DNA of 64,000 nt from contig NZ_JAFREN010000002.1 of NCBI RefSeq assembly GCF_017377505.1, forward strand, positions 62,001-126,000. The letters are read 5' to 3'. The position numbers and the translations under genes are program-made. Position 1 is the stretch's first letter; each line of letters opens with the position of its first letter. The notes beneath the pieces are model-generated. The model had not been told where the DNA came from, did no database searches, and saw only the letters and a list, made by a program, of their open reading frames with translations. This document shows positions 32,880 to 42,991 of this stretch, piece by piece. Origin of the DNA: Enterococcus sp. DIV0212c (GTDB lineage Bacteria > Bacillota > Bacilli > Lactobacillales > Enterococcaceae).

Positions 32880-33320
32880 TCAATGGTTAATTCCACCAAT
32901 TTGCTTGCTTAAAGAGTTGATTTGTTCAATCAAAGAAAAATAGTCTTTTTCATTAAAATCTAGCTGAGTCAAACAACCTTCTACTTGATTATAAATCTCT
33001 GTCTCCAGCTGAATCGCCTTTTCAGAAAGTGAAATAATCACGATACGTTCATCTTCTGGTAATCTATCTCGATTAACATATCCATTTTTTTCCATTCTTT
33101 TTAGCATGGGCGTCAGAGTTCCCGTATCCAACTCAAGTTTTTCTCCGATATCAGAAATCCGCTGATCTGAATACTCCCACAATACGAGTAAAACCAAATA
33201 TTGCGGATAGGTTAAATGGAATGGTTTCAGTGCTTTAGCGTACATTCTATTGAATTGCTTTGAGGCAGTTTGTAAGGAAAAACACAATTGCTCTTCTAAT
33301 CGTCTCTTTTTTTTATTCAC
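32880..33320 (-). CDS. ohrR: MarR-family peroxide sensor OhrR
   Basis: A 146-aa MarR-type repressor with a GTG start after GAGGGATCTA. The N-terminal 'QLCFSLQTASK' holds the peroxide-reactive Cys of OhrR (Cys13), followed by the winged HTH ('SDIGEKLELDTGTLTPMLKRMEKNGYVNRDR'). One further Cys lies near residue 114. Oxidation of the Cys releases the protein from the ohr operator. Adjacent to ohr on the same strand with the operator between. Confidence 0.92.
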   Translation of the reverse strand: MNKKKRRLEEQLCFSLQTASKQFNRMYAKALKPFHLTYPQYLVLLVLWEYSDQRISDIGEKLELDTGTLTPMLKRMEKNGYVNRDRLPEDERIVIISLSEKAIQLETEIYNQVEGCLTQLDFNEKDYFSLIEQINSLSKQIGGINH

Positions 33321-33443
33321 TAGATCCCTCTTTTAACTTGTTACTATAATAGTTAGATTCTACACAATATCGATTTTAAAATCAATTTTTAACGCTTATA
33401 AAAAAATTGAGATAGTCTCCTAAAAGACTACCTCAATAAGATC

Positions 33444-36047
33444 TTATTCTTCTATCGGTTCATTTTCAAAAACTAATTGATCATTCAATAAACTGATCGT
33501 TACTTTTGTTTTTGGTAATATTCGTCCTGAAACAATTTCTTTTGCTAATGGTGTTTCTACTTCTTTAGTAATAAAACGTTTCAATGGACGTGCTCCGTAA
33601 GCTGGATCATAACCACTTTCAGCAATCCACGTTTTTGCTTCATCGGAAATCACTAATTCGATTTCTTGATGTTCTAAACGTTTAGCTAGTTGAGCAGTCA
33701 TTTTTCCGATAATGCCTTTGACGTTATCTAAGCTTAATGGAGTGAACAAAATTGTATCGTCGATTCTATTTAAGAATTCTGGTTTGAAATTGCCTCGTAA
33801 AATTGTCATCACTTGTTCTTCTACTTCTTCTGGAATAGTTCCTTCGGGCGTCACGCCTTCTAGCAATAGTTGAGAACCAATGTTACTTGTCATGATCAAA
33901 ACAGTATTTTTAAAATCAACTACTCGTCCCTTAGAGTCAGTTAAACGACCATCATCTAACACTTGGAGTAAAATGTTGAACACATCTGGATGCGCTTTTT
34001 CAATTTCGTCTAATAAAACGATCGTATATGGGTTACGGCGAACCGCTTCTGTCAATTGACCGCCTTCCTCATAGCCAATATAGCCTGGAGGTGCTCCGAC
34101 TAAACGAGATACACTATGTTTTTCCATATACTCACTCATATCGATTCGAACCATGTGGTCTTCTGAATCGAATAAATCTTCTGCTAAAGCTTTCGCCAAT
34201 TCTGTCTTACCAACACCTGTTGGTCCTAAGAATAGGAATGAACCTAATGGGCGATTTGGATCTTGCAAGCCAGCACGTGAACGAATCACTGCATCACTGA
34301 CAGCGTCTACCGCTTCATCTTGACCAATGACACGTTTGTGAAGGGTTTCGTTCAATTTCATTAGTTTTTCCCGTTCACCTTCAACTAGTTTGGTTACAGG
34401 AATACCAGTTAAACGACCAACCACTTGCGCAATTTCATTTTCTGTCACAGCTTCTTGGACCATGCGGACATTGTCTTTCGCATTTTTTGCTTCAAGTTCT
34501 TTTAACTCTTCTTCTAATTGCGGAATCGTACCATGACGAAGAACTGCTGCTCGTTCTAAATCATAATTGTTTTCAGCATCTTCTAATTCATGTTTCGCCT
34601 TGTCGATTTCTCCACGTTTATTGCTGACAGCATTCACTTCTTCTTTTTCCGTTTCCCATTGCATCTTCATGGCATTGGCTTCTTCGCGAAGATCTGCTAA
34701 TTCTTCTTGTAATGCATTCAAGCGTTTTTTGCTAGCATCATCCGATTCTTTTTTCAATGCTGCTTCTTCGATCTCTAATTGCATCAAACGACGTGTTACT
34801 TGATCAAGCTCTGTCGGCATTGAATTCATTTCAACACGAATCGTCGCACTCGCTTCGTCAACTAAATCGATGGCTTTATCCGGTAAGAAACGATCTGTGA
34901 TGTAACGATCTGATAAAGTTGCAGCAGCGACTAAAGCATTATCATGGATGTTAACGCTGTGATGAATTTCAAAACGTTCTTTTAATCCACGTAAAATACT
35001 GATCGTATCTTCAACAGTCGGCTCTTTTACTAAAACTTTTTGGAAGCGACGTTCTAAAGCTTTATCTTTTTCCATATATTGGCGATATTCATCTAATGTT
35101 GTTGCACCAATTAAATGTAGTTCACCACGAGCCAACATGGGTTTTAATAAGTTGCCGGCATCCATGCTGCCTTCTGTTTTTCCTGCTCCAACGATATTGT
35201 GAATCTCATCAATAAATAGGATGATACGGCCTTCACTTTTCTTCACTTCTTTTAGAACTGCTTTTAGACGTTCTTCAAATTCACCACGGAATTTAGCTCC
35301 AGCGATCAATGCACCCATATCTAATGAAAAGATTGTTTTGTCTTTTAAGTTTTCAGGTACATCTTTACGAACGATTCGTTGTGCTAAACCTTCGACGATA
35401 GCTGTTTTACCCACACCTGGTTCACCGATTAGCACAGGATTATTTTTTGTTTTACGAGAAAGAATCCGAACTACATCACGAATTTCTTCATCACGCCCGA
35501 TGATTGGATCTTGGTTCCCACTTTTTACTTGCTGAACTAAATCTACCCCATATTTTTCTAAAGCTTTGTATTGTTCTTCTTGATTTTGAGAAGTCACACG
35601 ATCTCCCCCTCTCATGTCTTCGATATTTTTGCGTAATTCTTTTTCTGTGATTCCCTGACTTGTTAAATATTTTGTTAAACGATAATTTTTCAATTTCATT
35701 AGCGCCAAAATCACGATTTCAGTTGCTAAAAATTCATCTTGAAATGATTCTCTTAACTTATCTGCTTCAGCTAATAAGTTGAACAGATTTTGGCTCATAC
35801 TTTGACCATATTGAATGTTGCTTCCTTGAATACTTGGATATTCATCGATTGCTTTATCAATTTCACGTTCAAAAGCTTCAACATCAACACCTGCATCTGT
35901 ATAAAAATTACGACCAAAATGATTCGGCTGCAAAAAAATCTTCCATAAATGAGCAATATCGATTTCCTGATGATGACGAGTAACGGCTACCTGCTGCGCC
36001 TCTGCAATTGCCTCTTGTAATGTCGTTGTCATTTTCTCGATGTTCAT
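33444..36047 (-). CDS. clpB: ClpB disaggregase ATPase
   Basis: An 867-aa Hsp100 chaperone that with DnaK pulls proteins out of aggregates. I start at the ATG at 36047, after AGGAGG; a longer reading to 36140 would run into the repeat leader. Order: N-domain, first AAA+ module with '[15 protein letters not shown]' and 'ILFIDEIHN', ClpB middle coiled coil (~400-520), second AAA+ module with '[15 protein letters not shown]' and '[12 protein letters not shown]', then the D2 small domain. There is no ClpP-binding loop. Control by CtsR is evident upstream, and the ~345-base leader holds two structured repeats. Confidence 0.97.
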   Translation of the reverse strand: MNIEKMTTTLQEAIAEAQQVAVTRHHQEIDIAHLWKIFLQPNHFGRNFYTDAGVDVEAFEREIDKAIDEYPSIQGSNIQYGQSMSQNLFNLLAEADKLRESFQDEFLATEIVILALMKLKNYRLTKYLTSQGITEKELRKNIEDMRGGDRVTSQNQEEQYKALEKYGVDLVQQVKSGNQDPIIGRDEEIRDVVRILSRKTKNNPVLIGEPGVGKTAIVEGLAQRIVRKDVPENLKDKTIFSLDMGALIAGAKFRGEFEERLKAVLKEVKKSEGRIILFIDEIHNIVGAGKTEGSMDAGNLLKPMLARGELHLIGATTLDEYRQYMEKDKALERRFQKVLVKEPTVEDTISILRGLKERFEIHHSVNIHDNALVAAATLSDRYITDRFLPDKAIDLVDEASATIRVEMNSMPTELDQVTRRLMQLEIEEAALKKESDDASKKRLNALQEELADLREEANAMKMQWETEKEEVNAVSNKRGEIDKAKHELEDAENNYDLERAAVLRHGTIPQLEEELKELEAKNAKDNVRMVQEAVTENEIAQVVGRLTGIPVTKLVEGEREKLMKLNETLHKRVIGQDEAVDAVSDAVIRSRAGLQDPNRPLGSFLFLGPTGVGKTELAKALAEDLFDSEDHMVRIDMSEYMEKHSVSRLVGAPPGYIGYEEGGQLTEAVRRNPYTIVLLDEIEKAHPDVFNILLQVLDDGRLTDSKGRVVDFKNTVLIMTSNIGSQLLLEGVTPEGTIPEEVEEQVMTILRGNFKPEFLNRIDDTILFTPLSLDNVKGIIGKMTAQLAKRLEHQEIELVISDEAKTWIAESGYDPAYGARPLKRFITKEVETPLAKEIVSGRILPKTKVTISLLNDQLVFENEPIEE

Positions 36048-36066
36048 AGAAATACCTCCTAAATTT

Positions 36067-36305
36067 AAAAGCATAGCGAGCTCGTCCAGCTTCGACTGAA
36101 AAACAGGAAATATGAATGAGGTGCTTTTTGCCTCAGACATAATTTATCTTTTTTCCGAGAAGCTAACCCGCGTAGCTAGATAATGTTAAAAGCGTAATGA
36201 GCCGCACAGTGTCGACGAAAAATAGGAAAATATGAGGGTGACGCTTTCTGTCACAATCAGATTTTATCTTTTTTCCGAGGTTCTAGCTCACAGCTCTCCA
36301 CTATA
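36067..36305 (-). repeat. Two tandem copies of the arcB-leader repeat in the clpB leader
   Basis: Two ~121-base units start near 36067 and 36188 (plus-strand order), and the one next to clpB joins the gene through the same CTTTTAAATTTAGGAGG used before arcB. Shared blocks include TTTTATCTTTTTTCCGAG and GACTGAAAAACAGGAAA. Inner hairpins are GAGG/CCTC in the unit next to clpB and GTGAC/GTCAC in the distal unit. Outer arms are AGCTTC/GAAGCT and GAGC/GCTC respectively. Sequences differ from the arcB copies while pairing is kept. The repeats lie inside the predicted clpB mRNA leader. Confidence 0.85.
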
Positions 36306-36398
36306 TAAATAGTATCCTTAATTTTTCAAAAAGACAGTAGGTCTTTTGTATCATTTTTTCAAGGACCAAAGTCTGATTAACTTTGACCTTATAAGATA

Positions 36399-36428
36399 AT
36401 TATACTCATTTGGTCAGCAAAGGTCAAA
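36399..36428 (-). promoter_or_regulatory. clpB promoter with overlapping CtsR operator
   Basis: On the minus strand TTGACC (36422-36427), a 17-base spacer and TATAAT (36399-36404) form a near-ideal SigA promoter. The plus strand reads GGTCAGC-AAA-GGTCAAA (36412-36428), the CtsR tandem heptad, covering the -35 and spacer. Additional GGTCAAA-like half sites occur near 36381 and 36448. Confidence 0.9.
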
Positions 36429-36606
36429 CAAAAACTACTTCTTTTTGACCAAAAACTTCTAACTATTTTCATGATACAACTTATATATTTTTTCGCAAAT
36501 ATTATTAACGCTTTAACAAAAAAACAGAAAGGAACATTCCCTAAAGAATATTCCTCTCCGCTTTTGTACAAGTGACTGATTGGCCAATGTATAGCACCAA
36601 CATTTT

Positions 36607-37077
36607 TTATATTTTTTCAACTTTTATTACTGAGTTTCCAGCTACTTGAGGTGGAATCGACATAGTCATTGCAGGTAATCCAACCAAAGTAAATTGAACT
36701 TTGTCTCCTGTTTTCAAATCTGCCTCAGTGATTCCATCCACCAATTGTTCATTTGAAACGTTCAAGATAACACCATCATTCTTCATCATTCCAACTATTT
36801 CTTCAGGATCTTTCACAGATTCTACTTGGTTCAAAACCAAACGAGTTGATTGATCGACCGTCTCATTTTTTTTAGCATCTTCAGCTAAAATTGCTGTAAA
36901 AATCGATGTTTCTTTTTGTTTATTTTCATTGCTTGATGTCGTTTCATTGGTTTGATCTTTTTTGCTACTCATCGACGTTTCTGCACTTCCTTTTGACGAC
37001 TCTTTTTTATTTTCAGTACAGGCTCCTAAAGAAATGACTGTAAAAATCGTTAATAACGTCATAGCGATTTTTTTCAT
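36607..37077 (-). CDS. Lipoprotein of unknown function
   Basis: A 156-aa protein. The ATG at 37077 follows GGAGGAGGG. Lipobox SLGAC (Cys20), then a Ser/Lys/Glu-rich tether to about residue 60. A small domain ('VNQVESVKDPEEIVGMMKNDGVIL...GDKVQFTLVGLPAMTMSIPPQVAG') looks like an OB-type or DUF3221-like beta fold. No family assignment is secure. Monocistronic between clpB and dnaI. Confidence 0.6.
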   Translation of the reverse strand: MKKIAMTLLTIFTVISLGACTENKKESSKGSAETSMSSKKDQTNETTSSNENKQKETSIFTAILAEDAKKNETVDQSTRLVLNQVESVKDPEEIVGMMKNDGVILNVSNEQLVDGITEADLKTGDKVQFTLVGLPAMTMSIPPQVAGNSVIKVEKI

Positions 37078-37201
37078 AGATATGCCCTCCTCCAATTCGT
37101 ATACTTCATTATAAGATATATAAACAAACCTAGTCCAATTATCACTATTTATAATGATGATCTAATGGATAATTTAAAAAACTGCCTAGTGATTAGACAG
37201 C

Positions 37202-38131
37202 TTAACCATTTCTTCGATCATTTCCAGACATAGTGATTTCTTTTGCTAAATAGCGAATACGTTCCATAATTCGGCGAGCTTTTAGCGGTTCTTGTTCCCC
37301 TCGTTGAGTCACAGATAAATGTTTTTCTAACTCTTTCATGTCAAGGTTTGACGAAAAGAACGTCACCAGTTGTTCTTGCATACGATATTGTAAAATCACG
37401 CTCAACACATCATCACGAATCCACGAGGTCATTGACTCAGCACCTAAATCATCGATCATCAATACTGGTGATTTTTTAACAGCATCTAGCTTTTCACCAA
37501 CTAAATCTTTAGCAATTGCCTGCTTCATTTCAACAGTGAATGTCGGAAAATGAACAATCGTTGTCACAAATCCGCGTTCCGCCAAGTTATTAGCAATAGC
37601 TCCCAACAGGAAAGATTTACCAACACCGAAGGTTCCTTTCAGATAAAGTCCTTTATGGAATTCTTTTGGTTTTTGAGAGTATTCTTTAATAAATTTCATA
37701 GCACTGGCAAACGCCTCTTCACGTCCGTCAGAGCTTAAATCAAATTTATTTAAACGAGCTTCACGTACATCTTTTGGCATGTCCATTGCTTTGACACGTT
37801 TACGAATTTCATCCTCACGCTGTTTAGCGATCAAAGCTTCGGTCGGAACATAAGTGACGTCGATATAATGGAAGTTTAAAGCTAGTTTTGGTTCATAACC
37901 AGGTGCGATCATGTTTGGATCATTCAATTGGTATTTTCTTTTTTCTTGAACAAATTCATATAATTTTGAATAGCTTTTTCGGATGTCTTCATCTGTTAAT
38001 CGATCACGATTATCTTCAATAAATTTTTGAACATCTGTGTCTTTCATAACAACTTCAACTAGTTCATTATATCGTTCGCTCATATCTCTTTTTTGAATGA
38101 TTTTTGACATTTCTTTTCCTACATCTTCCAT
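37202..38131 (-). CDS. dnaI: Primosomal helicase loader DnaI
   Basis: A 309-aa AAA+ ATPase that loads the replicative helicase DnaC in Firmicutes. The N-terminal domain is helicase-binding. The AAA+ domain has Walker A 'GTFGVGKSFL', Walker B 'VLMIDDLGAE' and sensor 'TFFSSNLDMKEL'. It starts 2 bases after the dnaB stop, so the two are translationally coupled. Confidence 0.95.
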   Translation of the reverse strand: MEDVGKEMSKIIQKRDMSERYNELVEVVMKDTDVQKFIEDNRDRLTDEDIRKSYSKLYEFVQEKRKYQLNDPNMIAPGYEPKLALNFHYIDVTYVPTEALIAKQREDEIRKRVKAMDMPKDVREARLNKFDLSSDGREEAFASAMKFIKEYSQKPKEFHKGLYLKGTFGVGKSFLLGAIANNLAERGFVTTIVHFPTFTVEMKQAIAKDLVGEKLDAVKKSPVLMIDDLGAESMTSWIRDDVLSVILQYRMQEQLVTFFSSNLDMKELEKHLSVTQRGEQEPLKARRIMERIRYLAKEITMSGNDRRNG

Positions 38132-38133
38132 TA

Positions 38134-39537
38134 TTAATCACCTTCTTCATTTAATAATTCCTGAAGTTCTCTTTCCAATTCAGCCTGTCTTTCTGGCGAA
38201 AGTTTCTTTTCTTCTATCGGATTATTCACCCAATCAGGCAACGTTTCTTGGCGGATCGGACGGTTATTTTGACCATAACGTTGTCTTGTTTGACTCTGTT
38301 CTTTACTTTTTTTGGCAATTTCTCGTACATGCTCAATTGCTTTTTCTGGTGAAAAAATGCCGCTTTGCGCCCATTCATTAGCTATTCGATTCACATAATC
38401 GGCTTTTAGAGTCGGTTGTTTTTGAATATTGTACACATAATTAACCAAAACATTGATTACGCTGTTTGGCAATCCTGACTTACTGACTAAGTATTTAACT
38501 AAAGAACGCTCTTGCGGTGTAGTATAACCGCCTCGTTCATTTTTCAACGCTTCTAAATAATTTAACGGAAAATTTTTCTCACTATCCATGATCATTTGAA
38601 TATCTTGGGTCGAAAAACCATTCATTTTTAATGAATTATAGCGATAGGTTTGCTGATCCTCAGAAGACAGCTCCACTTCATTATTTTGTTGAACATCACT
38701 TTGTTTTTGTTTTTTATCAGGATCGTATGTTCTATAGACTGTTCGTTCAAAGTCTTTGACATCGATCTTGCTCGTATAATAATCAAAAGACTTTGAGCAA
38801 AAATCAATCATATCAAGCTCAGTGATTCCAAATAAATTATGAAAAACAAATACTTCTTCTTTAAATCCATCACTATTCTCTGGAAGTTTGATTCCCAATT
38901 TCTCTATTCCTTGAACAAAGTACGACCAATCGAAACTTTCATTGACTGCACTCAACTTTTGCGCAGGTCGTGGTTCTTGGAAAGATTGTTCCATTTGGCT
39001 TAACTGTTTACTTTGAGAAACAACTTGCTCTTCTTTGAATAAATAAGCATCTTTAAATCCAACCGAAACTTCTTCAAAACCTGTTAAATTTAAAAATTTC
39101 GGTCTAAAATGATCAAATAGTTTATCTAACTTCCTTTGCCCGACACTATTCAACAATGTCAATGACAATACTTCATCTTTAAAAAAACGTTCAGCTGTTT
39201 CAGGATGATTCAACCGATATAAGAAATGCACACCTAGCTCAGAATCATTTTTTGCAAAGGTAGATAATAAACCAATACCCTCTAATTTCTTTCGAGCCGC
39301 TTCGATTTGTTTCGTACTCATATCCATCATTGTAATTAAATCAGCATGAAAAAGTGACTCGCTAACACCAGACCCTTCAACTTCTGATAAAAGTGTTAAG
39401 TACAGACTAAACGCTTGTGCACCAATAATCGGCTGATATAAATGCGTCAATATCGCTTGTTCTTGATCAGATAAGGGGTAAGCTATTGCCGCTTGAAAAA
39501 TACTTTTAGGATGGACTTCTCTCCAATTGTCTCTCAA
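38134..39537 (-). CDS. dnaB: Replication initiation/membrane attachment protein DnaB (Firmicutes)
   Basis: A 467-aa primosome protein with two DnaB/DnaD-type winged-helix and DDBH2 domains, the second containing the 'YxxxI' type motif 'NEWAQSGIFSPEKAIEHV'. A basic/Gln-rich tail follows. It helps DnaD, DnaA and DnaI load helicase at oriC and stalled forks; it is not the helicase called DnaB in E. coli. It lies between nrdR (13 bases) and dnaI, the usual Firmicutes order. Confidence 0.93.
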   Translation of the reverse strand: MRDNWREVHPKSIFQAAIAYPLSDQEQAILTHLYQPIIGAQAFSLYLTLLSEVEGSGVSESLFHADLITMMDMSTKQIEAARKKLEGIGLLSTFAKNDSELGVHFLYRLNHPETAERFFKDEVLSLTLLNSVGQRKLDKLFDHFRPKFLNLTGFEEVSVGFKDAYLFKEEQVVSQSKQLSQMEQSFQEPRPAQKLSAVNESFDWSYFVQGIEKLGIKLPENSDGFKEEVFVFHNLFGITELDMIDFCSKSFDYYTSKIDVKDFERTVYRTYDPDKKQKQSDVQQNNEVELSSEDQQTYRYNSLKMNGFSTQDIQMIMDSEKNFPLNYLEALKNERGGYTTPQERSLVKYLVSKSGLPNSVINVLVNYVYNIQKQPTLKADYVNRIANEWAQSGIFSPEKAIEHVREIAKKSKEQSQTRQRYGQNNRPIRQETLPDWVNNPIEEKKLSPERQAELERELQELLNEEGD

Positions 39538-39549
39538 GGAAAGACCTCC

Positions 39550-40044
39550 TTATTCATTGGTTGTATCATTGTTTGGTGATTTTGCTTTATCTACGATTCC
39601 TTGAAGTTCTTTTAAGAACACACTCATATCTTTAAACTGACGGTAGACACTAGCAAATCGAATATAAGCAATTTCATCCAAATTAACTAAATCTTCCATC
39701 ACATATTCTCCAACTAAGGTTGTCGAAACTTCATTTTCACCTAGACTACGGACACGATTTTCGACATTATCGACGATTTGTTCCATTTGTTCCATAGAAA
39801 CTGGGCGTTTTTCAGCAGAGCGGATCAAGCCGCGTAAAACTTTCTCTCTATTAAATTCTTCTCGGTCACCATTTTTCTTGATAACAAGTAAAGGTGCCGC
39901 TTCGATCCGTTCAAAAGTGGTAAAACGGTAATTGCAATTTTCACATTCTCTACGACGACGAATCGCGCGACCATCATCCGCTTGACGGCTGTCGATTACA
40001 CGAGAATTATTATGATGACATCTTGGACAACGCATAGTGTTCAC
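39550..40044 (-). CDS. nrdR: Ribonucleotide reductase repressor NrdR
   Basis: A 164-aa repressor. The N-terminal zinc ribbon is CPRC...CENC with the Arg-rich DNA-binding segment 'GRAIRRRRE' between, and the ATP-cone domain ('[20 protein letters not shown]') senses ATP/dATP. A TATAAT -10 box lies upstream near 40090. It is the first gene of nrdR-dnaB-dnaI. Confidence 0.96.
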   Translation of the reverse strand: MNTMRCPRCHHNNSRVIDSRQADDGRAIRRRRECENCNYRFTTFERIEAAPLLVIKKNGDREEFNREKVLRGLIRSAEKRPVSMEQMEQIVDNVENRVRSLGENEVSTTLVGEYVMEDLVNLDEIAYIRFASVYRQFKDMSVFLKELQGIVDKAKSPNNDTTNE

Positions 40045-40197
40045 CTCGTTTTATCTTCTATTATCTATTTTTTAGTTTACTACCTATTATTATAACATGA
40101 AATGCCTAAGAAACCATCCATCTGAGATGACTTCCTAAAGAATTTATTTAGCATTTAATTCGATAAACTAGACTAGTTAGAAAGATATAAATAATAA

Positions 40198-40233
40198 AAA
40201 GAGGAAAGATACACACGCATCTTCCCTCTTTGG
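40198..40233 (-). terminator. Terminator of the polysaccharide cassette
   Basis: On the minus strand AAAGAGGGAAGAT pairs with GTATCTTTCCTCTTT and runs into TTTTA, directly after the synthase stop codon. Confidence 0.85.
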
Positions 40234-40236
40234 ATT

Positions 40237-41514
40237 TTAACGAGTTGACCAACCTGTTTTAAAGATCGTCAACAAGGAATAAAATCGAATTCCTAATAAT
40301 AAAACAGAATAAACAAACGAATAGACAAACGTGATTAAATAATTTTTTAAACTTCTCTTCGTATAAAAAATGTTTGATAAATACCCCACTAAGATAAAAT
40401 AGACCACCGCTACAGAAGTTACTTCAACACCTAGACCAAGCTTGTGTTGCCAAATTAACGTGATAGTCACTATAAAATTATATAACCACAAATACGTCTC
40501 TAGTACTTGCCAAACCATAGAAAGCGGTCGGATAAAGCAATATCTAAACGAAAATAAGGTCATGATCAATGCTGATTTTGTCCAGCGAACTTGTTGCTTA
40601 AAAAATTTTCTTAGTGTGTTCGGTACATCTGTATAACAAACGGCCGTTGATTGATACACCGTTTTATACCGTCGTTCTAAGGAAATGTCTGTTAATAAAC
40701 GATCATCTCCTGCAGAACACGGAATTCCCAAAAAGGTTTCTTTTCTAAAGGTTCTCATATTTCGTTTTACAAAATTAGCACGATGCATGCTTAAAGCACC
40801 CGAGCAAACAATTACATTTCCTGTTTTAGATTGTGATGCTCGGCCAATTTGGAATGAATTTGAATATATGATATCTTGCAATCTAGTCCAAAAATTATCA
40901 GTTAGATTTCGAACTTCGATTTTTCCGACAACAGACCCAACTTTTGCGTTGCTAAATGGCCGAACCATTTCCTCTAACGTATTTTCAGTAATCTCTCCAT
41001 CTGAATCAACCAAAAGAAACAAATCACCTGTCGCTTGTATAAAACCAACTTCCTGTGCTTTCTTTTTTCCGCTATTTTTGTCTAAACGTAAGCTAGTCAA
41101 CTTAACATTTTCATTGGCTAAATGAACCCCTTCCAGCTCATCTATTTTCAGATTTTTAACAGCTAAAAAGGCTTCCTCGCTATCACTGCCATCGTCAATA
41201 AAGATAATTTCGTGAATTGGATATGTTTGTTTCAACAAGGTCATAACTGCCTTTACAACGGACTGTTCATCTTCATTAAAACTAGGAATAATAACTGAAA
41301 CTTTAAACTTTTTCACCTGTCTTATACAGGGAGTATACATTAAAGCTAAACTTAATTTTGTCACTAAATAAACAAAATTGACAGAATACAAAACCATTAC
41401 TAACTGATAGTTACTGTTAGATGTGTTTATTCTCAGTAAATAAATTAAATAGAGGAAAAACAAAAACAACAAGATGTAAATTAGCTTTTCTCCATAAATT
41501 TTTAATCTAATCAT
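40237..41514 (-). CDS. Hyaluronan-synthase-like processive glycosyltransferase (GT2)
   Basis: A 425-aa membrane GT2 enzyme with two N-terminal helices (residues ~10-28, 38-58), a cytoplasmic GT-A domain and three to four C-terminal helices. Key sites: 'VSVIIPSFNED' (72-82), DSD (170-172), GDD (269-271) and QQVRW (307-311). Local similarity to streptococcal HasA is strong ('SKTGNVIVCSGALSMHR', 'TFLGIPCSAGDDRLLT', 'KTVYQSTAVCYTDVP'). HasA makes and extrudes hyaluronan from UDP-GlcNAc and UDP-GlcA. The neighbouring dehydrogenase is not a HasB type, so the polymer may differ. The pair is flanked by terminators. Confidence 0.85.
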   Translation of the reverse strand: MIRLKIYGEKLIYILLFLFFLYLIYLLRINTSNSNYQLVMVLYSVNFVYLVTKLSLALMYTPCIRQVKKFKVSVIIPSFNEDEQSVVKAVMTLLKQTYPIHEIIFIDDGSDSEEAFLAVKNLKIDELEGVHLANENVKLTSLRLDKNSGKKKAQEVGFIQATGDLFLLVDSDGEITENTLEEMVRPFSNAKVGSVVGKIEVRNLTDNFWTRLQDIIYSNSFQIGRASQSKTGNVIVCSGALSMHRANFVKRNMRTFRKETFLGIPCSAGDDRLLTDISLERRYKTVYQSTAVCYTDVPNTLRKFFKQQVRWTKSALIMTLFSFRYCFIRPLSMVWQVLETYLWLYNFIVTITLIWQHKLGLGVEVTSVAVVYFILVGYLSNIFYTKRSLKNYLITFVYSFVYSVLLLGIRFYSLLTIFKTGWSTR

Positions 41515-41516
41515 CT

Positions 41517-42761
41517 TTATACCAAAGTCAAATCATAAAATAATTGACTATTTTGGACAAGTTCCTTCTTATTCTTCTCGTAAATATTATGACCAACTGC
41601 ATAAATGACTAAATCAAAATCTTTCAACTGACAATAATCCCCTTCTAAACTCATTACACTATTTTCGGTTAACGTGACATTCGATACAATCACATCATCA
41701 AAACTGATAACATTCATATTCAGATCTTCTAATTTTTTTATCAAAGAAATAACTGAAGACATTCTAGTGTCCGCAACATTTTTCTTATACGTTATCCCTA
41801 AAATCGCAATGTTCATTTCGTCTAGACTTTTATCACTCTTTTTTTCGGCATAAGCAATAATTTTATTTAAATAATAGTCTAGCATTGAATCATTGATTTC
41901 TCCTGCTGCTTGAATCAACGGTGTTTCTATTCCTCGGGATTCCATTAGCCAAGTTAAGTAGTAAGGATCAACTGGGATACAGTGACCACCAATACCTAGA
42001 TTAGGCGTGAATTTCATAAAGCCAAAAGGTTTCGTATCCGCTGCTTTAAGTACTTCTTTTACTTCAATAGATAGATTATCCGAAATTTTTTGCAGTTCAT
42101 CCGCTAACGCAATATTGACTAAGCGAAATGTATTTTCGTATATTTTAGCTAATTCTGCAGTTTTCAAGTTAGACGCTGGATAGACATGGGAACCAAAAAA
42201 ATCACAGGCTTTAGTTAAACAATTGTCTGAGTATCCTCCAACGATTCTCGGAATTTTTGCACTGAAAGATTTTTCATTACCTGGATCGATCCTTTCTGGT
42301 GAATAAGCGATATATAAATCGCTCCCAACCTGATAACCTAGTTTTGAAAAGACCTCAACAAGATACTCCTCTGTCGTTCCAGGATAAGTAGTACTTTCCA
42401 GCACGATCAATGATCCATTTTTTACTTTTTCTTTAATCAAGTCAACAGCAGCTTTAATGTAATCTAAATTCGGCACTTTGTTTTTATCGATTGGTGTTGG
42501 AACATCAATAATATATACATCTTTCCCTTCAATCATTTGCTCATCTGAAGTAAATAAAACGCCATTTTCCAATAATTTTTCAATTGTTTTGTCTTCCACA
42601 GTATCAATGTAACTAACTCCTTGATTTAATAGATTGATTTTCTTTTCATCAATATCAAATCCAACAACTTTATGGCCTCTCTCCATATGATTAATCACAC
42701 TCGGTAAACCAACATAACCTAAACCAATTACAACAACACATTTTTCCATTTTCATCGCCAT
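41517..42761 (-). CDS. Nucleotide-sugar 6-dehydrogenase, UDP-HexNAc type
   Basis: A 414-aa NAD-dependent enzyme with a Rossmann 'GLGYVG' (13-18), the middle 'ESTTYPGTT' and 'YSPERIDPG' segments, and the catalytic Cys261 in 'GGHCIPVDPYYL'. GHCIPVDPYYL is the signature of UDP-N-acetylhexosamine dehydrogenases (WecC/WbpA group). UDP-glucose dehydrogenases such as HasB typically have a GxCxPKD loop. It would supply a uronic-acid sugar nucleotide to the synthase 2 bases downstream. AAAGGATAACG precedes the ATG at 42761; starts at 42755 or 42749 are also possible. Confidence 0.86.
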   Translation of the reverse strand: MAMKMEKCVVVIGLGYVGLPSVINHMERGHKVVGFDIDEKKINLLNQGVSYIDTVEDKTIEKLLENGVLFTSDEQMIEGKDVYIIDVPTPIDKNKVPNLDYIKAAVDLIKEKVKNGSLIVLESTTYPGTTEEYLVEVFSKLGYQVGSDLYIAYSPERIDPGNEKSFSAKIPRIVGGYSDNCLTKACDFFGSHVYPASNLKTAELAKIYENTFRLVNIALADELQKISDNLSIEVKEVLKAADTKPFGFMKFTPNLGIGGHCIPVDPYYLTWLMESRGIETPLIQAAGEINDSMLDYYLNKIIAYAEKKSDKSLDEMNIAILGITYKKNVADTRMSSVISLIKKLEDLNMNVISFDDVIVSNVTLTENSVMSLEGDYCQLKDFDLVIYAVGHNIYEKNKKELVQNSQLFYDLTLV

Positions 42762-42902
42762 CTTTCGTTATCCTTTGTGACCAAAAGATAACACAAAGAT
42801 ATGTTTGTGTCCATGTCTCTCTAAATAATATTGTTATTTTAAAATAAACATATAAATTAAAAATGATATAAAAACAAAAAAGTAAAACAGCTGAAATAAA
42901 CA

Positions 42903-42940
42903 AAAAAGGCGAATATCCGTTCAGATAATCGCCTTATATA
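42903..42940 (-). terminator. Terminator of the polA-mutM-coaE side
   Basis: On the minus strand AAGGCGATTATC pairs with GGATATTCGCCTT and is followed by TTTTTTG. It separates coaE from the polysaccharide cassette. Confidence 0.85.
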
Positions 42941-42991
42941 TACTATTAAATTTTAATCACTGAAATTATAACGAAACAAACATAAATAATA

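Noticed and set aside
34567..34803. Ser-rich ORFs opposite clpB and the M23 coiled coil (e.g. 54763-55335)
   Set aside because: Low-complexity mirror frames of Lys/Glu-rich coding sequence, not genes.
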